Below, one piece after another: positions 17,001 through 27,407 of a DNA stretch of 64,000 nt; within the stretch, counting starts at the first letter, position 1, and every line of letters begins with the position of its first letter. The notes beneath the pieces are model-generated. The model ran no database searches. It worked only from the letters and a program-made list of their open reading frames with translations, and was not told the origin of the DNA. The position numbers were made by a program, and so were the translations under genes. Source of the stretch: Streptomyces sp. NBC_00306 (GTDB lineage Bacteria > Actinomycetota > Actinomycetes > Streptomycetales > Streptomycetaceae); assembly GCF_036169555.1 (NCBI RefSeq), contig NZ_CP108032.1, positions 2,728,001-2,792,000 on the forward strand, in the 5' to 3' direction.

Positions 17001-19571
17001 GTGCCCGGTGAGAATCTGTCCCGTGACGAGGCCCGTCGCCGGGCCGAGCTGGTGTCCGTCGACGGGTACGAGGTGTTCCTCGACCTGCGGTCCGCGGTCG
17101 GGGAACTCCCGGAGGGCTCGGGGCCGCGCACCTTCCGTTCGGTGACGACCATCCGGTTCCGCTGCGCACAGCCCGGCGCCTCGGCCTTCGTCGATCTGAT
17201 CGCCCCGTCCGTCACCGAGGTGACGCTCAACGGCGTGAAGCTGGACCCGGCCGCCGCCTTCGACGGTTCCCGTATCGCGCTGGACTCCCTCGCCGCCGAG
17301 AACGTGCTGGTGGTGGACGCCCAGTGCGCGTACAGCCGCACCGGTGAGGGGATGCACCGGTTCGTCGACCCCGAGGACGGCGAGGTCTACCTCTACACCC
17401 AGTACGAGCCCGCGGACGCCCGCCGGGTGTTCGCCTGCTTCGAGCAGCCGGATCTCAAGGCACCGTTCCGCTTCGAGGTGACCGCGCCCGACGCGTGGAC
17501 CGTCTGGAGCAACGGCGCCGGCGAGCGGGAGGCCGACGGCGTGTGGCGGTTCGCCGGGACCAAGCCGATCTCGACGTACATCACCGCCGTGGTGGCGGGC
17601 CCGTACCACTACGTCACCGACCTCTACACCCGCACGCTGGACGACGGAGCGACCCTGGAGATCCCGCTCGGCGCCATGTGCCGCAAGGGGCTCGCCCGGC
17701 ACTTCGACGCCGGTGACATCTTCCGGGTCACCAAGCAGGGTCTGGACTTCTTCCACGACCGGTTCGACTACCCGTACCCCTTCGGCAAGTACGACCAGGC
17801 CTTCGTGCCCGAGTACAACATCGGTGCGATGGAGAACCCCGGCTGTGTCACCTTCCGCGAGGAGTTCGTCTTCCGCGGCCAGGTGACCCAGGCCTCCTAC
17901 GAGCGCCGGGCCAACGTCATCCTGCACGAGATGGCGCACATGTGGTTCGGCGACCTGGTGACCATGGTGTGGTGGGACGACCTGTGGCTCAAGGAGTCCT
18001 TCGCGGACTTCATGGGCACCTTCTCCATGGTCGGCGCGACCCGCTTCACCAACGGCTGGATCACCTTCGCCAACAACCGCAAGTCCTGGGCGTACCGCGC
18101 CGACCAGCTGCCCTCCACGCACCCGGTCACGGCCGACATCCGCGACCTGGAGGCCGCCAAGCTCAACTTCGACGGGATCACCTACGCCAAGGGCGCGTCC
18201 GTCCTCAAGCAACTGGTAGCGTACGTCGGGCAGGACGCCTTCCTGGAGGGCGCCCGCCGGTACTTCAAGCGGCACGCGTACGGCAACACCCGGCTCGGCG
18301 ACCTGCTCTCCGTGCTGGAGGAGACGTCCGGACGCGACATGACCGCGTGGTCGCGCTCCTGGCTGGAGACCGCCGGGGTCAACTCCCTGACGCCGCTGGT
18401 GACCTGCGACGCGGCCGGCCGGATCACCGAGCTCGCCGTCCTCCAGGACGGTGACCAACTGCGGCCCCACCGGGTGGCGGTGGGCCTCTACCGGCGCGAG
18501 GACGGCGACCTGGTGCGCTACGCACGCGCCGAGGTCGACGTCACCGGTGCCTCGACGGCCGTCGGTGAACTGGTGGGTGAGGAGCGGCCTGAGCTCGTCC
18601 TGGTGAACGACGAGGACCTGACCTACTGCAAGATCCGCTTCGACGAGAGTTCGCTGACGACTCTGCGCGCCCACCTCGGCGACCTCACCGACCCGCTGGC
18701 GCGGGCGCTGTGCTGGTCGGCGCTGTGGAACCTCACCCGGGACGCGCTGATGCCCACGCGCGACTTCGTGGACCTGGTGCTCCGGTTCGCGGGCCGGGAG
18801 ACGGACATCGGCGTGCTCCAGATGCTGCACTCCTGGGCCCGCTCGGCGCTGGTGCACTACGCGGCGCCCGAGTGGCGCGAGGAGGGCGGCCGGCTGCTCG
18901 CCGAGGGCGCGCTGGGTGAACTGCGGGTCGCCGAGCCCAGCAGCCAGCATCAGCTGACCTGGGCGCGGTTCTTCGCGACGACGGCCGCCTCGGCGGCCGA
19001 TCTCCAGCTGCTCCAGGGGCTGTTGGCCGGCACGGCGAAGATCGACGGCCTCGATGTGGACCAGGAGCTGCGCTGGGCCTTCCTGCTGCCGCTGGCCTCG
19101 CACGGGGTCGCGGACGAGGCGGAGATCGCGGCGGAACTGGCCCGCGACGACACCGCGTCGGGCAGGCGCCACCAGGTGCGCTGCCTCGCGGCCCGCCCCT
19201 CGCCGGCCGTCAAGGACCAGGCGTGGGCGCAGGTGGTCGAGTCGGACGCGCTCTCCAACGCCCTGGTGGAGGCCACGATCTCGGGCATGGTGCAGCCGAA
19301 CCAGCGCGAGCTGCTGGCGCCGTACGCGCCCGCCTACTTCGAGGCCATCGCACGGGTGTGGGAGGAGCGCTCCATCCAGATCGGCATGGACGTCGTGCGG
19401 GGGCTCTACCCCTCGCTCCAGGACAACACCTCGACACTGGCCGCGACGGACGCCTGGCTGTCCGCGCACGAGGACGCACCGCCCGCGCTGCGGCGGCTCG
19501 TCCTGGAGTCCCGGGACGATCTCGCACGCGCGCTCCGCGCTCAGGAGTGCGATGCGGCGGCGGCGCTGTGA
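17001..19571 (+). CDS. pepN: Aminopeptidase N (M1 family), paralogue 1
   Basis: 856-residue M1 zinc aminopeptidase that removes N-terminal residues from peptides in the cytoplasm. Residues 275-279 are GAMEN, the amino-terminus binding motif. The zinc site is His309, Glu310, His313 (HEMAH) and Glu332 exactly 18 residues later. An ERAP1-like C-terminal domain occupies roughly 540-850. The GTG start at 17001 follows GAAGGAG by 5 nt and gives an N-terminus (PGENLSRDEARRRAEL) that aligns with the second PepN at 28816. The open frame continues 119 codons further upstream, but that part is antisense to the neighbouring gene and unlike any M1 protein. Some motif positions differ from the standard type (VWWDDLWLKES rather than EWWNDLWLNES). 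Confidence 0.95.
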   Translation: MPGENLSRDEARRRAELVSVDGYEVFLDLRSAVGELPEGSGPRTFRSVTTIRFRCAQPGASAFVDLIAPSVTEVTLNGVKLDPAAAFDGSRIALDSLAAENVLVVDAQCAYSRTGEGMHRFVDPEDGEVYLYTQYEPADARRVFACFEQPDLKAPFRFEVTAPDAWTVWSNGAGEREADGVWRFAGTKPISTYITAVVAGPYHYVTDLYTRTLDDGATLEIPLGAMCRKGLARHFDAGDIFRVTKQGLDFFHDRFDYPYPFGKYDQAFVPEYNIGAMENPGCVTFREEFVFRGQVTQASYERRANVILHEMAHMWFGDLVTMVWWDDLWLKESFADFMGTFSMVGATRFTNGWITFANNRKSWAYRADQLPSTHPVTADIRDLEAAKLNFDGITYAKGASVLKQLVAYVGQDAFLEGARRYFKRHAYGNTRLGDLLSVLEETSGRDMTAWSRSWLETAGVNSLTPLVTCDAAGRITELAVLQDGDQLRPHRVAVGLYRREDGDLVRYARAEVDVTGASTAVGELVGEERPELVLVNDEDLTYCKIRFDESSLTTLRAHLGDLTDPLARALCWSALWNLTRDALMPTRDFVDLVLRFAGRETDIGVLQMLHSWARSALVHYAAPEWREEGGRLLAEGALGELRVAEPSSQHQLTWARFFATTAASAADLQLLQGLLAGTAKIDGLDVDQELRWAFLLPLASHGVADEAEIAAELARDDTASGRRHQVRCLAARPSPAVKDQAWAQVVESDALSNALVEATISGMVQPNQRELLAPYAPAYFEAIARVWEERSIQIGMDVVRGLYPSLQDNTSTLAATDAWLSAHEDAPPALRRLVLESRDDLARALRAQECDAAAAL

Positions 19572-19715
19572 CCTGCCGGGCCACGGGCGTACCCCCGTTT
19601 GGGGGAACCGTACTCGGCTGTCGAACGTCCGTACTTTAGGACGGCGTTGTCCTGAATTGTCGACGAGCGTGTAACAGCGGTTAGCGAGGGGGGTGGGCGC
19701 GGGCATCCCGGCAGC

Positions 19716-20735
19716 ATGAACAACACCCCGCTCTCCCCCCACCCCCTCAGTCACCTGTCCGACGTGCACAGCCGCGTGCTCTCCACCGCGCAGCTGCGGG
19801 CCCACGGTGTCTCCCCCGCCCGGATCACCGCGCAGTGCCGGCCCGGCGGGCCCTGGCAGCCGCTGCTGCCCGGGGTGTATCTGCTGCACCCCGGGGCGGC
19901 CACCAGCGAGGAGCGGCTGCACGGCGCGCTGCTCTATGCGGGGCGGCCGGTCATCCCCGCCCAGGGCGACCGCCCGGACACCCCCCGGTTCGGCGAGGCC
20001 ATGGTCACCGGGCTCGCGGCCCTCGCGCTGCACGGGTTCTCGTCCGCCCCCGCGCTGCTCTCGCTCGACCGCATCGACATCCTCGTCCCGCGCACCCGGC
20101 GGCTGCGGTCGACCGGCTGTGCCCGGATCGTGCGCGCGCACTCCCTGCCGAGACCGGACGAGATCACCGGCCTTCCGGTGGCACCCGTGCCCCGCGCGGT
20201 CGCCGACGCGGTCGCGGAGCTCACCGACGCCAACGCGGTACGGCGACTGCTCACCGAGGCGGTGCGCGGCGGTCACTGCGAACCGGGCGCCGTCGTCACC
20301 GAGTTGAACCGCGCGCGGCTGCTCTCCCGTACCCATGTGGTCGACGCGGTCGACTCGCTGCTCGCCGAGGGGCGCTCGCTCGCCGAGGACCGGCTGTACG
20401 AGATGGTGCGGCTGCACGGTCTGCCCGACCCGGTCTGGAACGTGGATCTGCGGCTGCCCGGCGGTCCGCATCTGGGCGGTGTGGACGCCTACTGGCCCGA
20501 GCAGTCCGTCGCCGTCGAGCTGGACACCCGCGCCCCGCGCCACGACGAGGACGCACTGTGGTCCGAATACGCCCGCAAGCGGGAGCACTTGGAGCGGCTC
20601 GGCATCACCGTCGTCCACATCACGCCGAAGAAGCTGCGGGAGTCACTGGAGCAGCAGGCGACCGTGGTGCGCACCGCTCTGATGGCGGCCGGGGACCGCG
20701 ACCCCGCGGCGTACGTCGTGGTGCTGCCCCGCTGA
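19716..20735 (+). CDS. AbiEi-like wHTH protein with a C-terminal nuclease-like domain
   Basis: 339 residues. The N-terminal third (LSTAQLRAHGVSPARI, then GPWQPLLPGVYLL) resembles the winged-helix domain of AbiEi-type antitoxin-family proteins common in actinobacteria. The C-terminal 100 residues contain GGVDAYWPEQSVAVELD, then YARKREHLERLGITVVHIT. That is the beta-beta-alpha pattern of Vsr/DUF559-type PD-(D/E)XK nuclease folds. No AbiEii-like partner gene is next to it, so it is not a standard toxin-antitoxin pair. Length and architecture match stand-alone actinobacterial proteins of unknown role. It ends 7 nt before the stop of the convergent serine hydrolase. Confidence 0.6.
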   Translation: MNNTPLSPHPLSHLSDVHSRVLSTAQLRAHGVSPARITAQCRPGGPWQPLLPGVYLLHPGAATSEERLHGALLYAGRPVIPAQGDRPDTPRFGEAMVTGLAALALHGFSSAPALLSLDRIDILVPRTRRLRSTGCARIVRAHSLPRPDEITGLPVAPVPRAVADAVAELTDANAVRRLLTEAVRGGHCEPGAVVTELNRARLLSRTHVVDAVDSLLAEGRSLAEDRLYEMVRLHGLPDPVWNVDLRLPGGPHLGGVDAYWPEQSVAVELDTRAPRHDEDALWSEYARKREHLERLGITVVHITPKKLRESLEQQATVVRTALMAAGDRDPAAYVVVLPR

Positions 20736-20741
20736 CGGCGC

Positions 20742-21884
20742 TCAGCCGCAGAACTCGGCCTCGGCGACCGCAAGATCGCCCCCGGACCAGTCGCCGTTGA
20801 CGTTCACGGCAAGAGAGTGGAGCGCGTCCCGGGTGGTCAGCGCCTGGGACGAGGAGCCGTGGACATCGCCCCGGTGACCCCAGACGGCGGTGCCGCAGCT
20901 CAGCTCCAGCCGCATCAGCCCCAGCCCGTACCGCCGGCCGGGCCTGCGCGGATCCATGACGACGGTCGTCGTCATCTCCTTGAGCTGCCGCGGCGGCAGG
21001 AGACCGCCCTTCAGCAGCGTCCGGTAGAAGCGCTGGAGATCGGCCGAGTCCGAGATCATCTCGCCGGCCGCCCCGGCCATCGACGGGTTGACGGCGCTCA
21101 CGTCGTGGACGGTCGCCGCCGGGTCGTCGGAGAGCCTGGAGTAGGCCCGGCTGCCGGGACGCGGCGGCCGCGGGTCGGTGCCGGGGACGGAGGTGGCGTG
21201 CAGACGGAGCGGACGCAGGATGCGGCGCTCGATCTCCTCGGCGTACGAGTGCCCGGTCACCTTCTCGACGGTCATCCCGGCGAGGACGTAGTTGGTGTTG
21301 GAGTACTTCCAGTCCGTGCCGGGGGCGAAGTCGGGCGGGTGGCGCAGGGCGAGGTCCACCAGCTGCCGGGGGGTCCAGGTGTCGTAACGGTGCTCGAAGA
21401 AGCCGTCGCGGAGCACCTGTTCCACGAAGGTCTCGTCCCTGGTGTAACTGGATATCCCGCTGGTGTGGTTGAGCAGCTGCCTCAGGGTGACGCGGCTCCC
21501 GTCGTGGCCGTTCCCGTGGACCACGCCGGGCAGCCATCGCTCCACGGTGTCGTCCAGGCTCAGCCGGCCCTCGGCCTCCAGCTGGAGCAGGACGGTGGCG
21601 ACGAAGGTCTTGGTGATGGACCCGACGCGGTAGCGGTCCCGGGGCGAGCGATCGCGGCCGTTGCGCAGGTCACCGGCGCCCGCGGTGCCGCTCCACCGGC
21701 CGTTGCGGTCGCGCGCCTCGACGACGACACCGGGGGCGCCGTCGCGCACGGCGGCCTCGATGGCCTGGCGGGTGGGGAAGTGGCGGTCGGCGGCGCTGCC
21801 GGCGACGGCCGGGGTCACCAGGGCGCCGGCGGCCATGGTCACCAGCGCCAGGACGGTCGCGCTCCGGATCTGGCGGGCGGGCAT
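20742..21884 (-). CDS. Secreted serine hydrolase, S12 family (DD-peptidase/beta-lactamase fold)
   Basis: 380 residues. Signal peptide (MPARQIRSATVL, Ala-rich core, VAGSAA) followed by a penicillin-binding fold. SxxK is SITK with Ser89 and Lys92; the second motif is YSNTNY; the third, usually HXG or KTG, is WGHRGDVHG. This is the pattern of the Streptomyces R61 DD-carboxypeptidase and of class C-like esterases. It probably trims or hydrolyses peptidoglycan peptides or related amides outside the cell. True beta-lactamase activity cannot be claimed from motifs alone. A single C-terminal Cys pairs with one in SCGTAVW, plausibly a disulfide. Convergent with the gene at 19716. Confidence 0.88.
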   Translation of the reverse strand: MPARQIRSATVLALVTMAAGALVTPAVAGSAADRHFPTRQAIEAAVRDGAPGVVVEARDRNGRWSGTAGAGDLRNGRDRSPRDRYRVGSITKTFVATVLLQLEAEGRLSLDDTVERWLPGVVHGNGHDGSRVTLRQLLNHTSGISSYTRDETFVEQVLRDGFFEHRYDTWTPRQLVDLALRHPPDFAPGTDWKYSNTNYVLAGMTVEKVTGHSYAEEIERRILRPLRLHATSVPGTDPRPPRPGSRAYSRLSDDPAATVHDVSAVNPSMAGAAGEMISDSADLQRFYRTLLKGGLLPPRQLKEMTTTVVMDPRRPGRRYGLGLMRLELSCGTAVWGHRGDVHGSSSQALTTRDALHSLAVNVNGDWSGGDLAVAEAEFCG

Positions 21885-22232
21885 GTCAGCCCCCGCCTCC
21901 CACGGTCCGAGACCCGGACTGTTCGCTCATGCGCAGAGAATACGAGAGCGCCGGCCCGCGGCAACCCGCCCGTCGGCGCCCTTCACCGGTGCCCGGCGGT
22001 GCCGGTGGGGCGGCTCGTGAAGATGTCGTGGCGCCGCCCCTGCCGCGAGAGTTGAATCTCGTTCGGTAACTCCCTGTTTGTCCACGGTGGCGCATTGTCC
22101 GCAGTGGCGGATGTATGCCATGGCCACATCACGCCTCCGCCAACTCTCCACAAACCCCTGTCACTTACGAAAGGCTGAGCGGTCATCCGGCACCGAATTC
22201 CGGACCTTCTCTTTCACCGACCAGGGATGCTG
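21885..22232. promoter_or_regulatory. Intergenic region, divergent promoters
   Basis: 348 nt between the divergent S12 hydrolase and subtilase genes. No convincing small gene: the minus-strand frames here lack start-site support. It contains a lower-GC stretch around 22040-22200 where the subtilase promoter must lie. I could not fix -35/-10 elements with confidence. Confidence 0.4.
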
Positions 22233-25200
22233 ATGACCCTCGAATCCCAGAGCTCCATATCCGGGCGCTCCGTACCAGGTCACAGACGCGTCGCCCGCAT
22301 TGCGGCCGCCGCGTCGATGGTGACCGCACTCGTGGCCGCAGGCGCCGTACCGGCGTTCTCCGCCACTCCCGCCGACGACCCCGGTACCACCGCGGGCGTC
22401 AAGGCGGCGAAGTCCTCCGACAAGCTCGGTGCGGCCGACGCCGAACTGCTCGCCCAGGCCGAGGCCAAGGGCGACAAGAGCGTCACCGTCATGGTCGCGA
22501 CCGCCCCCGGCGCCACCGAGCAGGTCGCCGGCCAGCTCGACGACGTCAAGGGCGCGGTCCTCGGCAGGACGTACGACAAGCTCGGCTATGTACGGGCCAC
22601 CCTCCCGACGGACACCGCGAAGAGCGCGCTGAAGGCCGCCGCCAAGCTGTCCAGCGTGCACGGGATCGACCTCGAGCACGAGGTGAAGCTGGACGACCCG
22701 ACGCCGGCCGCGGACACCACCAAGGCCGCGCGCACCGCGTCACGGCAGGCCGCCGCGTATCCGGCCCCCGGGAAGAGCACCCCGGCGAAGAACCCGTACA
22801 ACCCCTCCTTCGAGACGGGCGCGGTCGACTTCGTCAAGCAGAACCCCAAGGCCGACGGCCGCGGCGTGACCATCGGCATCCTGGACTCCGGTGTCGACCT
22901 CGGTCACCCGTCGCTCCAGAAGACCACCACCGGCGAGCGCAAGATCGTCGACTGGGTCACCGCGACCGACCCGGTCTCCGACGGCGACGCCACGTGGCGC
23001 CAGATGCGCGTCGACGTGGCCGGCCCGACGTTCGCCGTCAACGGCCGTACGTACACCGCTCCGGCGGGCGCGTACAAGTTCAACCTGTTCGCCGAGGCCG
23101 CCACCCGCGGCGGCGACATGGCCGGTGACCTCAACCGCGACGGCGACACCACCGATGTGTGGGCGCTGCTGTACGACCCGGGCACCCGGACCGTGCGCGT
23201 CGACCTCAACAACGACGCGAACTTCGCCAACGACACCGTGATGAAGGCCTACAAGAACGGCTTCCAGATCGGGTACTTCGGCAAGGACAACCCGGCCACC
23301 GAGGTCGTCGAGCGCATCCCGTTCGTCATCGAGGTGCGCGAGGACGTCGTCTACAACGCCGCGGGCGCCACGGCCGACTACGTCAACATCGGCGTCATCG
23401 AGTCCGAGCACGGCACCCACGTCGCCGGCATCACCGCGGCCAACAGCCTCTTCGGCGGCAAGATGAACGGCGCGGCGCCCGGCGCCAAGCTGGTCTCCTC
23501 GCGCGCCTGCACCTGGAGCGGCGGCTGCACCAACATCGCGCTCACCGAGGGCATGGCCGACCTGGTCATCGACCGCGGCGTGGACATCGTCAACATGTCC
23601 ATCGGCGGCCTGCCGCCGCTGAACGACGGCAACAACGCCCGCGCCGAGCTCTACAACCGCCTCATCGACACCTACGGTGTCCAGCTGGTCATCTCGGCCG
23701 GCAACGAGGGCCCGGGCGCCAACACCCTCGGCGACCCCGCGGTCGCCGACAAGGTCATCTCGGTCGGCGCCGCCATCTCCAAGGAGACCTGGGCCGCCAA
23801 CTACGGCTCCGGCGTGACCAAGAAGTACGCCATGCTGCCCTTCTCCTCCCGCGGTCCGCGCGAGGACGGCGGCTTCACGCCCACGATCACCGCGCCCGGC
23901 GCGTCGATCAACACCACCCAGACCTGGCTGCCCGGCGGCCCGGTCGCGGAGGCGGGCTACCAGCTCCCGGCCGGCTACTCCATGCTGCAGGGCACCTCGA
24001 TGTCCTCGCCGCAGGCCGCCGGCGCGAGCGCGCTGCTGCTCTCGATGGCCAAGCAGCGCGGCATCGACCTGACGCCCGCGAAGCTGCGCACCGCTCTCAC
24101 CAGCACCGCGCACAAGATCGCCGGCGTGCAGGCGCACGAGCAGGGCTCCGGCCTGATCAACGTCGTCGACGCGTGGGACGCCATCAAGAACGGCGCCACC
24201 GCCCACGAGTACAGCGTCAAGGCCCCGGTCGACACCGCGATCGACTTCGCGCTGAAGACCCCGGGCTTCGGCACCGGCCTCTACGACCGCGAAGGCGGCC
24301 TGCAGGCGGGCAAGGCCAAGACGTACGACGTCACGGTCACCCGCACCACCGGTCCCAAGGGCGCGCTCGCGCACACCCTGAACTGGAAGTACAACGACGG
24401 GACCTTCCGTCTCCTCGGTGGCGACCTGGTCCGGCTGCCGCTGAACCAGCCGGTCACCGTCACCGTCCAGGCCCGTCCCAAGACGGCCGGCGTGCACAGC
24501 GCCATCCTGGAGGCGGACGACCCGCGCACCGAGGGCATCGACAAGCAGATCCTCTCGACCGTGGTCGTCTCCAAGCCGCTCGCGAAGCCCGCGTACGGCT
24601 TCTCGGCCGCCGGCTCGGTGCAGCGCAACAGCCACACGTCGTACTTCGTCACGGTGCCGGAGGGCGCGAAGACCCTCGAGGTCGCGCTCGGCGGACTGGC
24701 CGACAAGAGCCAGACCCGGTTCATCGGCATCCACCCCTACGGTGTGCCGGTCGACGACAGCTCGACGATCAACTGCTACCCGAACTACCCGAACCCGGCC
24801 AACACCTGCCGTCCGGACCTGCGCTCGTACCCCGAGCCCACGCCCGGTGTCTGGGAGATCGAGGTCGAGTCGCGCCGTACGTCCCCGCTGCTGGACAACC
24901 CGTACAAGCTGGACGTCACGGTGCTGGGCGCCACCTTCGACCCGGCCGTGAAGACGCTCCCCGAGGCGAAGGTCGGCACGCCGGCCCCCGTCGAGTGGAA
25001 GGTCACGAACGACTTCGCGCCGATCGACGGCAAGCTCGCCGGCGGCCCGCTGGGCTCCGCCAAGGTCGCCCGGCCGTCCATCGGCCAGGGTGAGTCGCAG
25101 GAGTCCACGGTCACCGTCGGAGAGGGCGTCGAGCGTCTGGACGTCGCCATCGGCGGCGTCTCGGACACCAACGCCGACCTGGACCTGTCGGTCTTCCTCG

Positions 25201-25550
25201 ACGGCGTGCTCGTCGGCCAGGCCGCCGACGCGGACTCCGAGGAGGCCGTCAGCCTGCTGAAGCCCGCCGCGGGCACGTACACCGTCGTGGTCGACGGCTA
25301 CGCCGTACCGGCCGGCACCACCGAGTACGACTACCGCGATGTGTTCTTCGCGCCGTCGCTCGGCGAGGTCAAGGTCCCCGCGACCCCGGTCAAGCTGGCC
25401 AACGGCGCCTCGGCGCAGGTCACGGCCGAGGTCGTGGTGGCCGGTGCGGCTCCCGAGGGACGTCAGTTCTTCGGTGAGGTGCGCCTGGAGAACGCGCGCG
25501 GCACCGCCGCGGGCGCCGGCAGCGTCGTGATCGAGAAGGTCACGCCGTAA
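22233..25550 (+). CDS. Large secreted subtilisin-family (S8) protease
   Basis: 1105 residues. Signal peptide ends near PAFSA; a propeptide of about 160 residues (DKSVTVMVATAPG, an I9-like fold) follows. The catalytic triad is Asp218 (GILDSGVD), His393 (HGTHVAG) and Ser589 (QGTSMSSPQAAG). The 175 residues between Asp and His are far more than the roughly 30 in subtilisin, so a domain is inserted there. After the protease come about 450 residues with beta-rich, pre-peptidase C-terminal-like repeats (AIGGVSDTNADLDL, GTYTVVVDGYAVPAG). It is secreted and degrades extracellular protein. ATG 22233 is preferred to 22227 because AGGG at 22223-22226 gives proper spacing only to 22233. Confidence 0.93.
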   Translation: MTLESQSSISGRSVPGHRRVARIAAAASMVTALVAAGAVPAFSATPADDPGTTAGVKAAKSSDKLGAADAELLAQAEAKGDKSVTVMVATAPGATEQVAGQLDDVKGAVLGRTYDKLGYVRATLPTDTAKSALKAAAKLSSVHGIDLEHEVKLDDPTPAADTTKAARTASRQAAAYPAPGKSTPAKNPYNPSFETGAVDFVKQNPKADGRGVTIGILDSGVDLGHPSLQKTTTGERKIVDWVTATDPVSDGDATWRQMRVDVAGPTFAVNGRTYTAPAGAYKFNLFAEAATRGGDMAGDLNRDGDTTDVWALLYDPGTRTVRVDLNNDANFANDTVMKAYKNGFQIGYFGKDNPATEVVERIPFVIEVREDVVYNAAGATADYVNIGVIESEHGTHVAGITAANSLFGGKMNGAAPGAKLVSSRACTWSGGCTNIALTEGMADLVIDRGVDIVNMSIGGLPPLNDGNNARAELYNRLIDTYGVQLVISAGNEGPGANTLGDPAVADKVISVGAAISKETWAANYGSGVTKKYAMLPFSSRGPREDGGFTPTITAPGASINTTQTWLPGGPVAEAGYQLPAGYSMLQGTSMSSPQAAGASALLLSMAKQRGIDLTPAKLRTALTSTAHKIAGVQAHEQGSGLINVVDAWDAIKNGATAHEYSVKAPVDTAIDFALKTPGFGTGLYDREGGLQAGKAKTYDVTVTRTTGPKGALAHTLNWKYNDGTFRLLGGDLVRLPLNQPVTVTVQARPKTAGVHSAILEADDPRTEGIDKQILSTVVVSKPLAKPAYGFSAAGSVQRNSHTSYFVTVPEGAKTLEVALGGLADKSQTRFIGIHPYGVPVDDSSTINCYPNYPNPANTCRPDLRSYPEPTPGVWEIEVESRRTSPLLDNPYKLDVTVLGATFDPAVKTLPEAKVGTPAPVEWKVTNDFAPIDGKLAGGPLGSAKVARPSIGQGESQESTVTVGEGVERLDVAIGGVSDTNADLDLSVFLDGVLVGQAADADSEEAVSLLKPAAGTYTVVVDGYAVPAGTTEYDYRDVFFAPSLGEVKVPATPVKLANGASAQVTAEVVVAGAAPEGRQFFGEVRLENARGTAAGAGSVVIEKVTP

Positions 25551-25570
25551 CCACCGGATGAAGCGAACGG

Positions 25571-25600
25571 GGGCGGGCGTCCGGCAACGGGCGCCCGCCC
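25571..25600 (+). terminator. Terminator hairpin after the subtilase
   Basis: 12-bp stem (25571-25582 with 25589-25600) with one G-T pair and a 6-nt loop, 20 nt after the stop codon. Confidence 0.65.
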
Positions 25601-25621
25601 TTCGCATGTCCCGCTCCGTGA

Positions 25622-26791
<1,170 letters not shown>

Positions 26792-26794
26792 AAC

Positions 26795-27343
26795 CTAGGC
26801 GGCGGCCTGGGGCCGCCGCACCTCGAAGTGGAAGCAGCCGTACTCGACGGCGCGTACGTGCACCAGCGCGACGGCCGGGTCGGCGAACGCTTCCGCGATC
26901 GCCTCGTCGAAGGCTTCGGTGGCCGCCTCCGGGATCTCCAGGAGGCGGCCTCCTGCTATCCGGCCGTCGGCGTCGTAGCGGCGCAGTGTGCGCAGCGCAC
27001 CCGGCCGGGCGAAGGGGTAGCCGTCCTGGGGCGCGGGCCCCTCGCATTCCTCGGCGTGGATGAAGACGGGCCCCTGCTCGTCGTACGCGCCGGGCCGCGC
27101 CCAGCTCTCGGCGGCCCAGCGGCGCAGCGGGGCGTACGAGACGAGGGCGATGGACTCGCCCACCCTGCTGGGGCGGAGGCAGCAGCGCAGCGGGGCACCG
27201 CCCTCGGGGTCGCTGAAGGGTTCGCAGGCGTGGCCCGCGTCGTCGGCGGCGCGGAGCTGCCGCAGGACGGCCGGTTCGACAGCTCGGACGGTCCACCGTG
27301 CCGGTGCTGCCGCGGGTGCGGGTGTCAGGGGTGTCTGTGTCAT
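26795..27343 (-). CDS. DUF1203 domain protein
   Basis: 182 residues of the DUF1203 family, function unknown. The conserved core is visible: PLRCCLRPSRVGE, ALVSYAPLRRW, GPVFIHAEECEG, and YGCFHFEVRRP at the end. No signal peptide or membrane segment, so it is probably cytoplasmic. Start ATG 27341-27343 (MTQTPLTPAP); an open frame continues upstream without conservation. Convergent with asd and 64 nt downstream of the FAD monooxygenase gene on the same strand, so the two may be cotranscribed. Confidence 0.8.
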   Translation of the reverse strand: MTQTPLTPAPAAAPARWTVRAVEPAVLRQLRAADDAGHACEPFSDPEGGAPLRCCLRPSRVGESIALVSYAPLRRWAAESWARPGAYDEQGPVFIHAEECEGPAPQDGYPFARPGALRTLRRYDADGRIAGGRLLEIPEAATEAFDEAIAEAFADPAVALVHVRAVEYGCFHFEVRRPQAAA

Positions 27344-27407
27344 GGCTTCAGCGTGGCGTTGTCCGGGCCCGGTTTCCGGCGGGATTCGGACGTCATGTTC
27401 GCCTGGG

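Noticed and set aside
16920..20618. A 1232-codon minus-strand open frame opposite pepN
   Set aside because: The plus strand encodes a complete M1 aminopeptidase; the antisense translation is repetitive Val/Gly/Arg/His-rich sequence typical of high-GC shadows.
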